Source: JAIBJN01 sp963838795 (lineage in GTDB: Bacteria > Actinomycetota > Thermoleophilia > Gaiellales > Gaiellaceae). Taken from it: 64,000 nt of DNA. The notes beneath the pieces are model-generated. The model saw nothing but the letters and a program-made list of their open reading frames with translations. It had not been told where the DNA came from and did no database searches. Location: positions 1-64,000 of the forward strand of contig CAWISL010000008.1 in NCBI GenBank assembly GCA_963838795.1, given 5' to 3'. A program made the translations under genes and the position numbers. This document shows positions 1 to 9,423 of this stretch, one piece after another (positions within the stretch are counted from its first letter, which is position 1; each line of letters starts with the position of its first letter).

Positions 1-849
1 CGTCTACGGCATCCTCCAGCTGATCAACTTCGCCCACGGCGACGTGTTCGCGCTCTCGGGTCTCGTGTCGAGCACGATCATGGTCGACCTCCTCAACCTG
101 AGCGGGAACGAGGCCGTGTTCGGCGTCATCGTCGGCCTCGTGGCGACGCTGGTCCTCACGGCGCTCTTTGCCGCGAGCCTCAACGTCTCGATCGAGTTCG
201 TCGCCTACCGGCGGCTTCGGACCAGCCGCGGCTGACGATGCTGATCAGCGCGGTGGGGATGTCGTTCATCGTCCAGAACATCTCGCTCTCCTTCTACGGG
301 GTCGGCTACTACAGGGCTCCCGACGGCCTGATCCCGACGTCGTCGGCCTTCACGATCGGCGACATCTCGCTCGCCTGGAACAAGGTGGTCATCATCCTCA
401 TCACGATCCCGCTCCTGCTCCTGCTCACGTGGCTCGTCCGCTCGACGAAGCAGGGGAAGGGAATGCGCGCCGTGGCGCAGGACCAGGACGCGGCCGCGAT
501 GATGGGGATCAACGTCAACCGTACGATCTCGTTCACGTTCCTCCTCGCCGGCGCGCTGGCCGGCGCGGCCGGAGTGATGTTCCTGCTCAACTTCAACATG
601 CGCTACGACACAGGCTTCGAGCTGGGGCTGATCGCGTTCACGGCGGCCGTGCTCGGCGGCATCGGCAACCTGGCGGGCGCGACGCTCGGCGGCATCCTCA
701 TCGGGTGCATCCAGGCCTGGAACGAGGGGCTCGAGCGCTGGACGCTCGGCGGTGACTGGAACCGTTCGATGGTGTTCGGGATCCTGATCGCGATCCTGGT
801 CTTTCGCCCCGAGGGCCTGCTCGGCGAGCGGACGCCGGAGGGCGCCTGA
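1..849 (+). CDS. livH: LivH branched-chain amino acid ABC permease (5' partial, frameshifted)
   Basis: Inner-membrane permease of a branched-chain amino acid uptake system, cut by the window edge. The first readable residues, VYGILQLINFAHGDVFALSG, are the conserved LivH N-terminal region. The frame runs to a stop at 236, but the family sequence continues in another frame from about 229 (LTMLISAVGMSFIVQN) to the stop at 847-849. One missing base in the CCAGCCGCGG stretch near 225-231 explains the break. Several hydrophobic helices and the late AVLGGIGN.AGA segment fit the family. Its stop overlaps the livM start (TGATG). The break is probably a sequence error because the rest is well conserved. 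Confidence 0.88.
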   Translation, partial: RLRHPPADQLRPRRRVRALGSRVEHDHGRPPQPERERGRVRRHRRPRGDAGPHGALCREPQRLDRVRRLPAASDQPRLTMLISAVGMSFIVQNISLSFYGVGYYRAPDGLIPTSSAFTIGDISLAWNKVVIILITIPLLLLLTWLVRSTKQGKGMRAVAQDQDAAAMMGINVNRTISFTFLLAGALAGAAGVMFLLNFNMRYDTGFELGLIAFTAAVLGGIGNLAGATLGGILIGCIQAWNEGLERWTLGGDWNRSMVFGILIAILVFRPEGLLGERTPEGA

Positions 850-2094
850 TGGCGACGGAGAGCGCAGCGTCGCCCGGCTTCGGCGATCCGTCCGCGGCGT
901 CTGGCGCGACACGTGGGGGCGCCTGCCCAAGCGCGCGCAGGGCCTCATTCCCGCCCTGATCCTACTCGCGGGCGCCGCCCTCTACCCCGTCTACTACGAC
1001 AGCCTGCCGACCGCCGTCCCTGTCATCCAGAACTTCCCGAGCGTCAGCACGGCGGTGATCATGATCGTCTTCATCATGATGGCCGTCGGCCTCAACATCG
1101 TCGTCGGCTACTGCGGCCTGCTCGACCTCGGGTACGTGGCGTTCTACGCAGTCGGGGCGTACACGGGCGGCTGGCTCGCCTCGGGCCACTTCCAGCAGGT
1201 GAAGGTCCATCTTGGCTCGACCGGGATCTCCACCGACCTCCGCGGCATCCACGTCAACTTCTGGGTCGTCCTCCTGCTCGCGGGCAGCATGACCGCGCTT
1301 GCCGGCATCCTCATCGGGCTCCCGACGCTGCGCCTCCGCGGCGATTACCTCGCGATCGTGACGCTCGGGTTCGGCGAGATCATCCCCCAGTTCGTCCGCA
1401 ACGCCGACGACCTCGGGGGCTTCAACCTGACCGCAGGCACCTTCGGGATCAACCCGATCGACACGCCGGGCTTCGGAACGAGCGCTCAACGAGTCGCTCG
1501 GGCTGCCCGTGAACTTCCAGCAGTCGTTCGACAAGATCAACCTCTTCTACTGCGGCGCGCTCGCGCTGCTCCTGTCACGATCTTCTGCTCGATGCGCCTG
1601 CGCGACTCGCGTCTGGGCCGCGCGTGGATCGCCATCCGCGAGGACGAGACCGCGGCCGCCGCGATGGGCGTCCCGCTCATGCGCACGAAGACGTGGTCTA
1701 CGCGATCGGCGCCTTCTTCGGCGGGATCGCGGGCGCCTTCTACGGGAGCTTCAAGGGCGGCGCGTTCCCGAGTGAGTTCTACTTCAACATCTCGGTCTTC
1801 CTGCTCTGCATGGTCATCCTCGGCGGGATGGGCAGCGTCTGGGGCGTCGTCCTCGCCGGGGCCATCCTCACGTGGCTGAACCAGGAGGGCCTGGCGAACA
1901 TCGGCGGCTGGCTCAACGACGAGACGCCGCTCCGCTTCGACGTGACCGAGGTCCAGTTCGGGATCTACGGCGTCATCATCGTTTTGATGATGCTCTTCCG
2001 CCCCGTCGGGCTGATACCGGAATCACGTCGCAAGCGCGAGCTCGAGGAGGGCGGCCTCCCCACCGACACGCTCTACGGGGAGCGGCACGAGTGA
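849..2094 (+). CDS. livM: LivM branched-chain amino acid ABC permease (several frameshifts)
   Basis: Second permease subunit of the Liv transporter. The start ATG overlaps the livH stop. The protein can only be followed across frames: first frame 849 to about 890, then WRDTWGRLPKRAQGLIP onward to about 1481, then ALNESLGLPVNFQQSFDK to about 1574, then VTIFCSMRLRDSRLGRAW to about 1690, then VVYAIGAFFGGIAGAFYGS to the stop at 2092-2094. Residues such as NIVVGYCGLLDLGYVAFYAVGAY and RLGRAWIAIREDETAA are LivM hallmarks. Four breaks in 1.2 kb next to intact livF suggest poor consensus quality, though true decay of the operon cannot be excluded. Confidence 0.85.
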
Positions 2095-2887
2095 TGGCGG
2101 ACAATCTGCTCGTCGCGCAGCAGGTGCGCAAGGAGTTCGGCGGCCTCGTCGCCGTCAACGACGTCGACTTCGTCATCCCGCGCAAGGCGATCGTCGGCCT
2201 GATCGGCCCGAACGGCGCGGGCAAGACGACGTTCTTCAACATGCTCACGGGCGTCTACAAGCCGACGGCGGGCGTGATCGAGTTCGACGGCCACGACATC
2301 ACGGACAAGCCTCCCCACCGGATCACGAAGCTCGGCGTCGGGCGGACGTTCCAGAACATCCGCCTCTTCGAGTACATGACCGCGCTCGAGAACGTGCCAG
2401 GTCGGCATGCACCACCGCCTCAAGGGCGGCATCCTCGGCTCGATCTTCGGGCTCCCGCGCGTCCGGCGGGAGGAGGACGAAGTCGATCGAGAGCAGGTCG
2501 AGAGCTGCTCGCGTTCTGCGGGCTCAAGGGCCGAGACGAACTCGCTCGCGCGCAACCTTCCCTACGGCGACCAGCGCCGCCTCGAGGTGGCGCGGGCGCT
2601 CGCCACCGGAACCGAAGCTCCTCCTGCTGGACGAGCCGACCGCCGGCATGAACCCGCAGGAGACCGCTGCATTCACGGACTTCGTCTCGAAGCTCCGCGA
2701 CGAGCAGGGGCTGACCGTTCTCCTGATCGAGCACGACATGAAGGTGGTCATGGGCATCTCGGACCGGGTGACGGTGCTCGACTACGGTGAGAAGATCGCC
2801 GAGGGCCCCCCGGCCAGCGTCCAGAACGACGAGCGGGTGATCGAGGCGTACCTCGGCAAGGCGGCAACGACAGGAGCGGCATCGTGA
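2094..2887 (+). CDS. livG: LivG branched-chain amino acid ABC ATPase (several frameshifts)
   Basis: Cytoplasmic ATPase of the Liv transporter. The start ATG overlaps the livM stop. The Walker A motif GPNGAGKTT is at about residues 38-46, followed by GVGRTFQNIRLF, typical of LivG. The frame breaks near 2397 (extra base after ENV), near 2500 (missing base before ELLAFCGLKG), near 2540 (before ARNLPYGDQRR) and near 2612 (extra base before EPKLLLLDEPTAGMNP). The C-terminal part runs to 2887 and overlaps the livF start (GTGA). The ABC signature appears as ARNLPYGDQRR, as usual for LivG. All key motifs survive, so sequence error is the simplest explanation. Confidence 0.86.
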
Positions 2888-3702
2888 GCGAATCGCCCCA
2901 GGAGCCCACCACGGTGCCCGGGCAGGCACCCGCGCAGCGTGCGCCGGAGCCCGCTCAGGCGCAGGAGTCCCCAGGGGGCCGGGGCAACGGGACCATCCTC
3001 GAGGTCGAGGACATGCACACGTACTACGGCGCGATCCACGCGCTGAAGGGGATCACGATCGAGGTCCGGGAGGGCGAGATCGTGACCCTGATCGGGGCGA
3101 ACGGCGCCGGCAAGTCGACGACGCTCCGCTCGATCAACGGCCTCAATCACCCACGGCAGGGATCGATCCGCTTCCAGGGGAAGGACATCACGAACGCCGC
3201 GCCGCACACCATCGTGGCCATGGGCGTCTCCCAGTCGCCCGAGGGCCGGAAGCTGTTCCCGCGGATGAGCGTGCTCGAGAACCTCGAGATGGGCACGTTC
3301 CAGATGAAGGACCGGTCCACCTTCAAGGACGACCTCGAGCGCGTCTACACGCTCTTCCCGAGGCTCTCCGAGCGGAAGTCGCAGAAGGCAGGGACCCTGT
3401 CCGGCGGCGAGCAGCAGATGGTCGCCATGGGCCGGGCGCTGATGGCCCACCCGAAGCTGCTCATGCTCGATGAGCCCTCCATGGGCCTGGCGCCGATCTT
3501 CGTCGAGCGGATCTTCGAGATCGTCGTGGAGATCAACAAGCAGGGGACGCCGATCTTGCTCGTCGAGCAGAACGCGCTCATGGCGCTCGACGTGGCAAAC
3601 CGCGGCTACGTGATGGAGACGGGCCACATCGCCCTCACGGACGAGGCGGGGGCGCTCGCCAAGAACGAGCAGGTCCAGAAGGCCTACCTGGGCCTGGACT
3701 AG
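2884..3702 (+). CDS. livF: LivF branched-chain amino acid ABC ATPase
   Basis: Second ATPase of the Liv system, intact at 272 residues. It starts with GTG overlapping the livG stop. A Pro/Ala/Gln-rich extension of about 36 residues precedes the ATPase core, which is unusual for LivF. Walker A GANGAGKST lies at about residues 71-79, the signature LSGGEQQ near 171 and Walker B LLMLDEP near 192. It ends with the LivF-like segment ending in YLGLD. It is last in livHMGF; no substrate-binding protein gene (livJ/K) is in view, so that gene probably lies upstream of the window. Confidence 0.95.
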   Translation: MSESPQEPTTVPGQAPAQRAPEPAQAQESPGGRGNGTILEVEDMHTYYGAIHALKGITIEVREGEIVTLIGANGAGKSTTLRSINGLNHPRQGSIRFQGKDITNAAPHTIVAMGVSQSPEGRKLFPRMSVLENLEMGTFQMKDRSTFKDDLERVYTLFPRLSERKSQKAGTLSGGEQQMVAMGRALMAHPKLLMLDEPSMGLAPIFVERIFEIVVEINKQGTPILLVEQNALMALDVANRGYVMETGHIALTDEAGALAKNEQVQKAYLGLD

Positions 3703-3721
3703 CGGCGCTGCCGCCCCCGAA

Positions 3722-3727
3722 TAGACT
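3722..3727 (+). promoter_or_regulatory. -10 element of polA (leaderless)
   Basis: TAGACT sits six bases before the polA ATG, so transcription should start at or next to the start codon. The same spacing recurs before many genes of this window. Confidence 0.6.
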
Positions 3728-3733
3728 CGGGGA

Positions 3734-6301
3734 ATGCCGAAGACGCTGACCGGGGCCGAGCTCCAGGTCGACGACGCGCCCGCGCGCGAGGCCGAGCTCT
3801 TCCTCGTCGATGGGAACAACCTCGCCTACCGCGCCTACTTCGCGCTTCCCGAAGAGCTGGCCACCACGGAGGGGTTTCCGACCAACGCGCTCCTGGGCTT
3901 CACGAACATGCTCTTCAAGCTGCTCTCCGACTACCGTCCGAAGGGGGTCGCGGTCGCCTGGGACACGAGCCCGACGCACCGCAAGGAGCTCTCTCCCGAG
4001 TACAAGATCGAGCGGCGGCCGATGCCAGATCTCCTGCGGGAGCAGTTCCCGCACCTTCGGCCGATAGTCGAGGCATTCGGCTATCGCAACCTGGAGTTCG
4101 AGGGCTGGGAGGCGGACGACGTCATCGCCACGCTCGCCACGCGCGCCGACGAGGCCGGAGTGAAGACCTGCGTCGTCTCCACCGACCGCGACGCGTTCCA
4201 GCTCTGCAGCGAGAACGTCTGCCTGATGATGACGCCGCGCGGCGTGGCCGACGTGCACGTCTACACGCCCGAGCGCGTCTTCGCCCGGTACGGCGTCACC
4301 CCGGAGCAGGTGCCGGACTTCATCGGGCTCAAGGGGGACACCTCCGACAACATCCCGGGCGTCCCCGGGATCGGCGACAAGACCGCGGGGCAGCTGATCT
4401 CGCAGTTCGGCTCCCTCGAGAGCGTGCTGGAGCACGCCGACGAGCTCTCTCCGGGGCGGGCGAAGGCCCTCGGCGAGCACGCCGAGCAGGCTCGCGCCTC
4501 GAAAGAGCTCGCGACGATGCGCCGTGACCTCCCGCTCGACGTCGATCCGGCAGCCCTCGTCCTCGCCCCGCCCGACCGCTCGCAGCTGAAGGAGCTCTTC
4601 CGCCGCTTCGAGTTCAGAAACCTGCTCGGCCGCGTCGACGACCTGGACGAGGCGCTGCCGGCGGCGCCCGTCGAGGTGTCCGGCGTGAGCGTCCCTTGGC
4701 GGGAGGGAGACGCGGAGCCGGTCGGCGGCCCGGTCGCTCTGGCGTTGGCGGGCGGGCGTTGCGCGCTCGCGCGCGAGGGCGAGGAGGTGATCGTCGGCTC
4801 GTGGGGCCCCGAGCCGGCCCTTCGGCTGCGAGGGGCCGCGCTCGTGATCCACGATGCGAAGGCGGCGCGGCTCGAGGTGGTCGACGACACCCTTCTCATG
4901 GCCTATCTGATCGACCCCGGCCGCTCGTCGTACCTCCTCGACGACCTGGCCGCGGAGTACGGTGTCGAGCTCGTGCCGGTGCCCGCGACGGACGACGAGA
5001 CCGCGGCCCTCGTTCGTCAGGCCGCGGCAACCCTTCGGCTCGACCCCCAGCTTCGCGCGCGGATCGCCGAGCGGGGGCTCGACCCGCTCTACCGCAACGT
5101 CGAGCTGCCGCTGAGCGCGGTGCTGGCCGCCATGGAGGACGTCGGGGTCCGCATCGACACCTATCGGATGGGCGAGATCACCGCCCGCCTGGCCGAGCGG
5201 GTGGAGGAGCTCGAGGCGCGCGCCCACGAGCTCGCGGGCGAGGAGTTCATGCTCGGCTCGACCCAGCAGGTGGCGCGCATCCTCTTCGAGGTGCTCGGCC
5301 TCACGGCGGGCCGCAAGGGGAAGACCGGGTACTCCACCGACTCACGGGTGCTGCGCTCGATTCGCGACGAGCACGAGATCGTCGGCGTGCTCGAGGAGTG
5401 GCGTGAGTACTCAAAGCTCCTCAACACCTATCTGGAGCCGCTGCCGAGCCTGATCTCGGCCGAGGACGGGCGCCTGCACACGCACTTCAACCAGGCGGTC
5501 GCCTCCACCGGACGGCTCTCGACCTCGAATCCGAACCTGCAGGCGATCCCGATCCGCACCGAGCTCGGACGGGAGATTCGGAGCGCCTTCGTTGCCGAGC
5601 CGGGCTTCCGGCTCCTCTCGGCCGACTACTCTCAGGTCGAGCTGCGGATCCTTGCGCACGTCTCCGGCGAGCCGAAGCTCCGCGAGGCGTTCGCCGCCGG
5701 GGAGGACATCCACGCCGCGACCGCGGCCGAGGTGCTGGGCAAGGAGCGCTCGGAGCTGACCAAGGACGAGCGGAACGTGGCCAAGATGGTCAACTTCGGG
5801 ATCATCTACGGCATCTCCGCCTTCGGGCTCTCCGAAAACCTCGACATCCCACGCGAGGACGCCCAGACGTACATCGACACGTACCTCGCCCGCTTCCCGC
5901 ACGTCCAGGACTTCATCCAGCGGACGATCGAGCAGGCCGAGCGCGACGGGCACGTGACGACGCTCTTCGGCCGCCGGCGGCCGGTGCCGGAGCTAAAGGC
6001 CCGGAATCGTCAGACGCGCGGGTTCGGCGAGCGGCTGGCGGTCAACTTCGTCATGCAGGGGACGGCGGCGGACATGATCAAGGCGGCGATGGTCTCCATC
6101 CACCAGCGTCTGCGCGACGAGGGCCGCGCCGCCCGGCTCGTCCTCCAGGTGCACGACGAGCTCCTGCTCGAGGTGCCCGAGGTGGAGACGTCGGCCGTCC
6201 GCGACCTCGTCCGCGAGGAGATGTGCGGCGCCTACCCGCTCGACCCGCCGCTGGCGGTGGATATCGGCGTCGGCGACGACTGGAACGAAGCGAAGTCGTG
6301 A
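3734..6301 (+). CDS. polA: DNA polymerase I
   Basis: Family A polymerase for Okazaki fragment maturation and repair, 855 residues. The N-terminal 5' nuclease domain (from FLVDGNNLAYRAYFALPEEL) has GLKGDTSDNIPGVPGIGDKT. The middle region corresponds to the proofreading domain, but the usual DxE motif is not visible (VALALAGGRCALAREG), so 3'-5' proofreading is probably lost. The polymerase domain has motif A LSADYSQVELRILA (about residue 625), motif B RNVAKMVNFGIIYG (about 680) and motif C VHDE (about 806). ATG is preceded by a -10 element with no leader, giving an independent transcript after livF. Confidence 0.97.
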   Translation: MPKTLTGAELQVDDAPAREAELFLVDGNNLAYRAYFALPEELATTEGFPTNALLGFTNMLFKLLSDYRPKGVAVAWDTSPTHRKELSPEYKIERRPMPDLLREQFPHLRPIVEAFGYRNLEFEGWEADDVIATLATRADEAGVKTCVVSTDRDAFQLCSENVCLMMTPRGVADVHVYTPERVFARYGVTPEQVPDFIGLKGDTSDNIPGVPGIGDKTAGQLISQFGSLESVLEHADELSPGRAKALGEHAEQARASKELATMRRDLPLDVDPAALVLAPPDRSQLKELFRRFEFRNLLGRVDDLDEALPAAPVEVSGVSVPWREGDAEPVGGPVALALAGGRCALAREGEEVIVGSWGPEPALRLRGAALVIHDAKAARLEVVDDTLLMAYLIDPGRSSYLLDDLAAEYGVELVPVPATDDETAALVRQAAATLRLDPQLRARIAERGLDPLYRNVELPLSAVLAAMEDVGVRIDTYRMGEITARLAERVEELEARAHELAGEEFMLGSTQQVARILFEVLGLTAGRKGKTGYSTDSRVLRSIRDEHEIVGVLEEWREYSKLLNTYLEPLPSLISAEDGRLHTHFNQAVASTGRLSTSNPNLQAIPIRTELGREIRSAFVAEPGFRLLSADYSQVELRILAHVSGEPKLREAFAAGEDIHAATAAEVLGKERSELTKDERNVAKMVNFGIIYGISAFGLSENLDIPREDAQTYIDTYLARFPHVQDFIQRTIEQAERDGHVTTLFGRRRPVPELKARNRQTRGFGERLAVNFVMQGTAADMIKAAMVSIHQRLRDEGRAARLVLQVHDELLLEVPEVETSAVRDLVREEMCGAYPLDPPLAVDIGVGDDWNEAKS

Positions 6302-6307
6302 TCCGGC

Positions 6308-7321
6308 TCAGGTGCGGCGCCAGACGATCTGCGCCGCTCCGACCGGCCACACGACCGGCTCCCGGCCCTCGGCGAGGTCGTAGAACGTGAGGTCGGCGGG
6401 CCCGCCGACGACGAGCCACCGACCGTCCGGTGCCCATGAGACCGCGTGCCCGGGAAAGAGCGTCCCCTGCGGGCCGAACCCCGAGCAGCCGACGTCGAGA
6501 ATGCGTACCCGATCGCCCGATCGGAACGCCGCTGAGCAGTTGTCGGGCGAGAGCACAGGCAAGCGGCCGTCGAAGCGCTCAGGGAGATCGAGCGCGTCTG
6601 TCAGCCGTTCGCCGACGTAGCGCTCGATGCGCTGCCCGTCGACCATGACCGCGACGGAGCGGTCGGAACCGTAGTGCACCCCGGTGATGCCCCCCGAGGC
6701 CTGCAGGCCGGGGCGGTCCTCGACGTACAGCCGGTTACCTCGCGCGTAGACGATCTCGCCCTCCGGCGTGTAGGCGGCCGGACACCCGTCGAGGCGGCGA
6801 CGCGTGCCGCCGAGCTCCAGGTCGATGCCCTCGAGGCGCCCGTTGCACCACGCTGCCCGCTGGCCGTCCTCGCTCCAGATCAGGAATCCGAACGCCGCCT
6901 CGGAGGTGCCCAGGTCACGGCCGCGCCGGCCGAGGTCGATGAACCGGAACGGAACGGCGTCCCCGACCGGCTCGCCGATCCCCACCGCCACCTTCGCCGT
7001 GATCGGGGCCGCCCAGAGCTCGCACGTCGAGCGCGCGACCACGTTCGGAAGCTCGATACCGGTGGGCAGGTCGAACTCGCGGACCGCGCACGAGCCAGTC
7101 TGCGTGAGCACGATCGAGCCGGGCGCGCCGGTGACTGGAGGCATCAGCGTCCGGCCGAGCTCCTCGTCCTCCTCGGGCGCCGTGGTGGTCGCCTGCCCGT
7201 CCGGCTCCGTCGTTGTGTCGCGTGCCTCCACGCGGGCCTCGTCCGAGCGGAGCGAGTCCGCCAGGGCGAAGCCGACCACCAGCAGCACGGCACCCAGAAT
7301 GAGGAGGTCGCGGCCTTTCAC
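6308..7321 (-). CDS. Membrane-anchored propeller-like protein, copy A
   Basis: Protein of 337 residues starting at GTG, with an N-terminal hydrophobic anchor (LLILGAVLLVVGFALA), a Thr/Glu-rich linker, and an extracytoplasmic domain of short blades with tryptophan motifs such as SWAPDGRWLVVGG and LIWSEDGQRAAWCNGRL. Function unknown; the repeats suggest a TolB/WD40-like propeller. It is paralogous to the protein at 60430-61548: both share the anchor ending in ALADSLR/ALADVLR, a CELWA/CALYA segment, the DNCSAAFRSGD/DNCAALSVSGD segment and the W.P.G.W..V C-terminus. It is divergent from rpsA, and the two promoters overlap. Confidence 0.75.
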   Translation of the reverse strand: MKGRDLLILGAVLLVVGFALADSLRSDEARVEARDTTTEPDGQATTTAPEEDEELGRTLMPPVTGAPGSIVLTQTGSCAVREFDLPTGIELPNVVARSTCELWAAPITAKVAVGIGEPVGDAVPFRFIDLGRRGRDLGTSEAAFGFLIWSEDGQRAAWCNGRLEGIDLELGGTRRRLDGCPAAYTPEGEIVYARGNRLYVEDRPGLQASGGITGVHYGSDRSVAVMVDGQRIERYVGERLTDALDLPERFDGRLPVLSPDNCSAAFRSGDRVRILDVGCSGFGPQGTLFPGHAVSWAPDGRWLVVGGPADLTFYDLAEGREPVVWPVGAAQIVWRRT

Positions 7322-7332
7322 GAAGTGCTGGC

Positions 7333-7338
7333 TATAAT
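7333..7338 (+). promoter_or_regulatory. Consensus -10 element of rpsA, divergent with copy A gene
   Basis: TATAAT, a perfect consensus hexamer, lies 12 nt before the rpsA ATG, consistent with a strong ribosomal promoter and a leader of about five bases. The opposite strand reads TATAGC at nearly the same place, so the divergent gene may share this site. Confidence 0.65.
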
Positions 7339-7350
7339 GCGCGATCCCGC

Positions 7351-8840
7351 ATGGTTTCGAACGAGACGACGACCGAAGCAGACATCCCGCAGACAGACGA
7401 CGACGTCTGGACGCGCGGTCCCGACGGCGAGCTGATCCCCGACTACGACTCCACCTTCCCCGTGATCAACGAGGGGGAGGTCGTGCGCGGCAAGGTCGTG
7501 CGCGTGGACAAGGACGAGGTGCTCGTCGACATCGGCTACAAGTCGGAGGGCGTCATCCCCGTCTCCGAGCTCTCCATCCGCCGCTCGGTCAACCCGGCCG
7601 ACGAGGTCAACCTCGGGGACGAGATCGACGCGCTCGTGATGACGAAGGAGGACGCCGAGGGGCGCCTGATCCTCTCCAAGAAGCGCGCGCGGTTCGAGAT
7701 GGCCTGGAAGCGCATCGAGGGCGCCGCCGAGAGCGGCGAGCCCGTCGAGGGCACGGTCATCGAGGTCGTCAAGGGCGGGCTGATCCTCGACCTCGGTGTC
7801 CGCGGCTTCCTGCCGGCGTCGCTGGTCGACATCCGGCGCGTTCAGGACCTCGACGAGTTCATGAGCCAGACGCTGCGCTGCAAGGTGATCGAGCTCAACC
7901 GCAGCCGCAACAACGTCGTCCTCTCGCGCCGCGCCGTGCTGGAGGAGGAGCGGCGGGAGATGCGCCAGGCGATCCTCGACCGGCTCTCGCCCGGCGACGT
8001 CGTCGAGGGCACGATCTCCAACATCGTCGACTTCGGCGCGTTCGTCGACCTCGAGGGCATCGACGGCCTCATCCACATCTCCGAGCTCTCCTGGAGTCAC
8101 GTGAACCACCCGTCCGAGCTGCTCGAGATCGGGCAGGAGGTGCGCGTGAAGGTGCTCGACATCGACCGCGAGCGCCAACGGATCTCCCTCGGGCTCAAGC
8201 AGACGCAGTCCGACCCGTGGCAGCAGGTCATCGACACGTATCAGCAGGGGGACGTCGTCGAGGGGCGCGTGACGAAGGTGGTGACCTTCGGCGCGTTCGT
8301 CGAGGTGATCCCCGGCGTCGAGGGGCTCGTGCACATTTCGGAGCTTGCCACGCATCACGTCGAGAACCCGCGTGAGGTCGTCCAGCAGGGCGAGACGCTC
8401 CGCGCGAAGATCATCGAGATGGACGCCGAGCGGCGACGCCTCTCGCTCTCCCTCAAGCGCGTCGAGGAGGGCGAGTCCGCGCGGCCCGGGATCGGCGAGG
8501 ACGCCCCCGACCTCGGGCTGTCGGAGGAGGTCTTCGTGGAGGGCGTGGCCGGCGAGGCTGTCGAGCTCGAGGGCGTCGAGGAGCCGGCCGTCGCCGAGGC
8601 GGTCGAGCTCGAGCCCGAGGAGACCGTCGCGCTCGAGTCGCCGAGACTGTCGAGCTCGAGCCCGAGGAGACCGTTGCGGCCGAGCCCGACCCTCACGCCC
8701 CGGAGACCGTGCCGACGATCAGCGACGAGGATCTCTCCGAAGACGAGGCCGAGCCCGAGCCCGAAGCCGCGCCGACGATCGCAGACGAGGCCGAGCCCGA
8801 AGGCGACGCCTCCGTCGAGCCTGACGACGAGCCCCGCTAG
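7351..8840 (+). CDS. rpsA: 30S ribosomal protein S1 (frameshift in acidic tail)
   Basis: RNA-binding protein of the small subunit. Four S1 domains are visible: residues about 35-105 (GEVVRGKVVRVDKDEVLVDIG), 120-190, 208-278 (GDVVEGTISNIVDFGAFVDL) and 295-365 (GDVVEGRVTKVVTFGAFVEV). An acidic Glu/Pro tail follows. At about 8638 the frame opens into Ser/Arg/Pro-rich sequence and runs into coaE; one base forward the acidic tail (ETVELEPEETVAAEPDP) continues to TAG at 8838-8840. A single missing base near 8638 therefore fuses rpsA and coaE artificially. The acidic low-complexity C-terminus is common in actinobacterial S1. Confidence 0.93.
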
Positions 8841-9423
8841 ACCCCCGGTCGCGGTCGCGATCACGGGCGGGATCGGCGCCGGCAAGTCCACGATGCTGCG
8901 CGCCTTCGCCCAGCACGGGGCGGCCGTCATCTCGAGCGACGAGATCGTCCACGAGCTGCTTCGGAGCGACCCCGAGGTAAAAGCGGCCGTCCTCGAGCGC
9001 TTCGGGGAGGGCGTGCTGGGCGAGAACGGCGAGATCGACAGGGCGAAGGTCGGGAAGCTCGTCTTCTCCGACGGGCCCGCGCTCCTCTGGCTCGAGCAGC
9101 TCCTGCACCCGCGTGTCGTCGCCCGCTACCTGGGCTGGCGGGAGGAGCTGGGGGCGCTCCTGGATCCACCCGCCGTCTGCGTGACGGAGGTGCCGCTTCT
9201 CTACGAGGTGGGCGGGGAGTCGCGCTTCGACAAGGTCGTCGTCGTGACCGCCTCGCCCGAGGTCCGCGTCTCGCGCCGGATCGGTCCGCTCCGCGAGCGC
9301 GAGCAGCGCCTCGTCCCCGAGGAGGAGAAGGTGAAACGGGCCGACTTCGTCTACGTCAACGACGGGTCGCTCGCCGACCTCGACGAGTTCGTGTCCGGCG
9401 TCGTGGCCACCCTGTCCGGATGA
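8821..9423 (+). CDS. coaE: Dephospho-CoA kinase
   Basis: Last step of CoA synthesis: ATP-dependent phosphorylation of dephospho-CoA. The P-loop is GGIGAGKST near the N-terminus, followed by VISSDEIVHELL. The C-terminal part has RREREQR-like and EEKVKRADFVYVNDGSLADL segments. Length is about 200 residues, normal for CoaE. No ATG, GTG or TTG is found in a plausible place; the best start is CTG at 8821, overlapping the rpsA end by 20 bp, giving MTTSPARPP before VAVAITGG. The start is uncertain, the enzyme call is not. Confidence 0.88.
   Translation: MTTSPARPPVAVAITGGIGAGKSTMLRAFAQHGAAVISSDEIVHELLRSDPEVKAAVLERFGEGVLGENGEIDRAKVGKLVFSDGPALLWLEQLLHPRVVARYLGWREELGALLDPPAVCVTEVPLLYEVGGESRFDKVVVVTASPEVRVSRRIGPLREREQRLVPEEEKVKRADFVYVNDGSLADLDEFVSGVVATLSG

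Noticed and set aside
7351..9423. A single long frame that reads as an S1-CoaE fusion protein
   Set aside because: The segment joining them is Ser/Arg/Pro-rich and out of frame; the acidic S1 tail continues one frame over to its own stop at 8840. One missing base explains the fusion.
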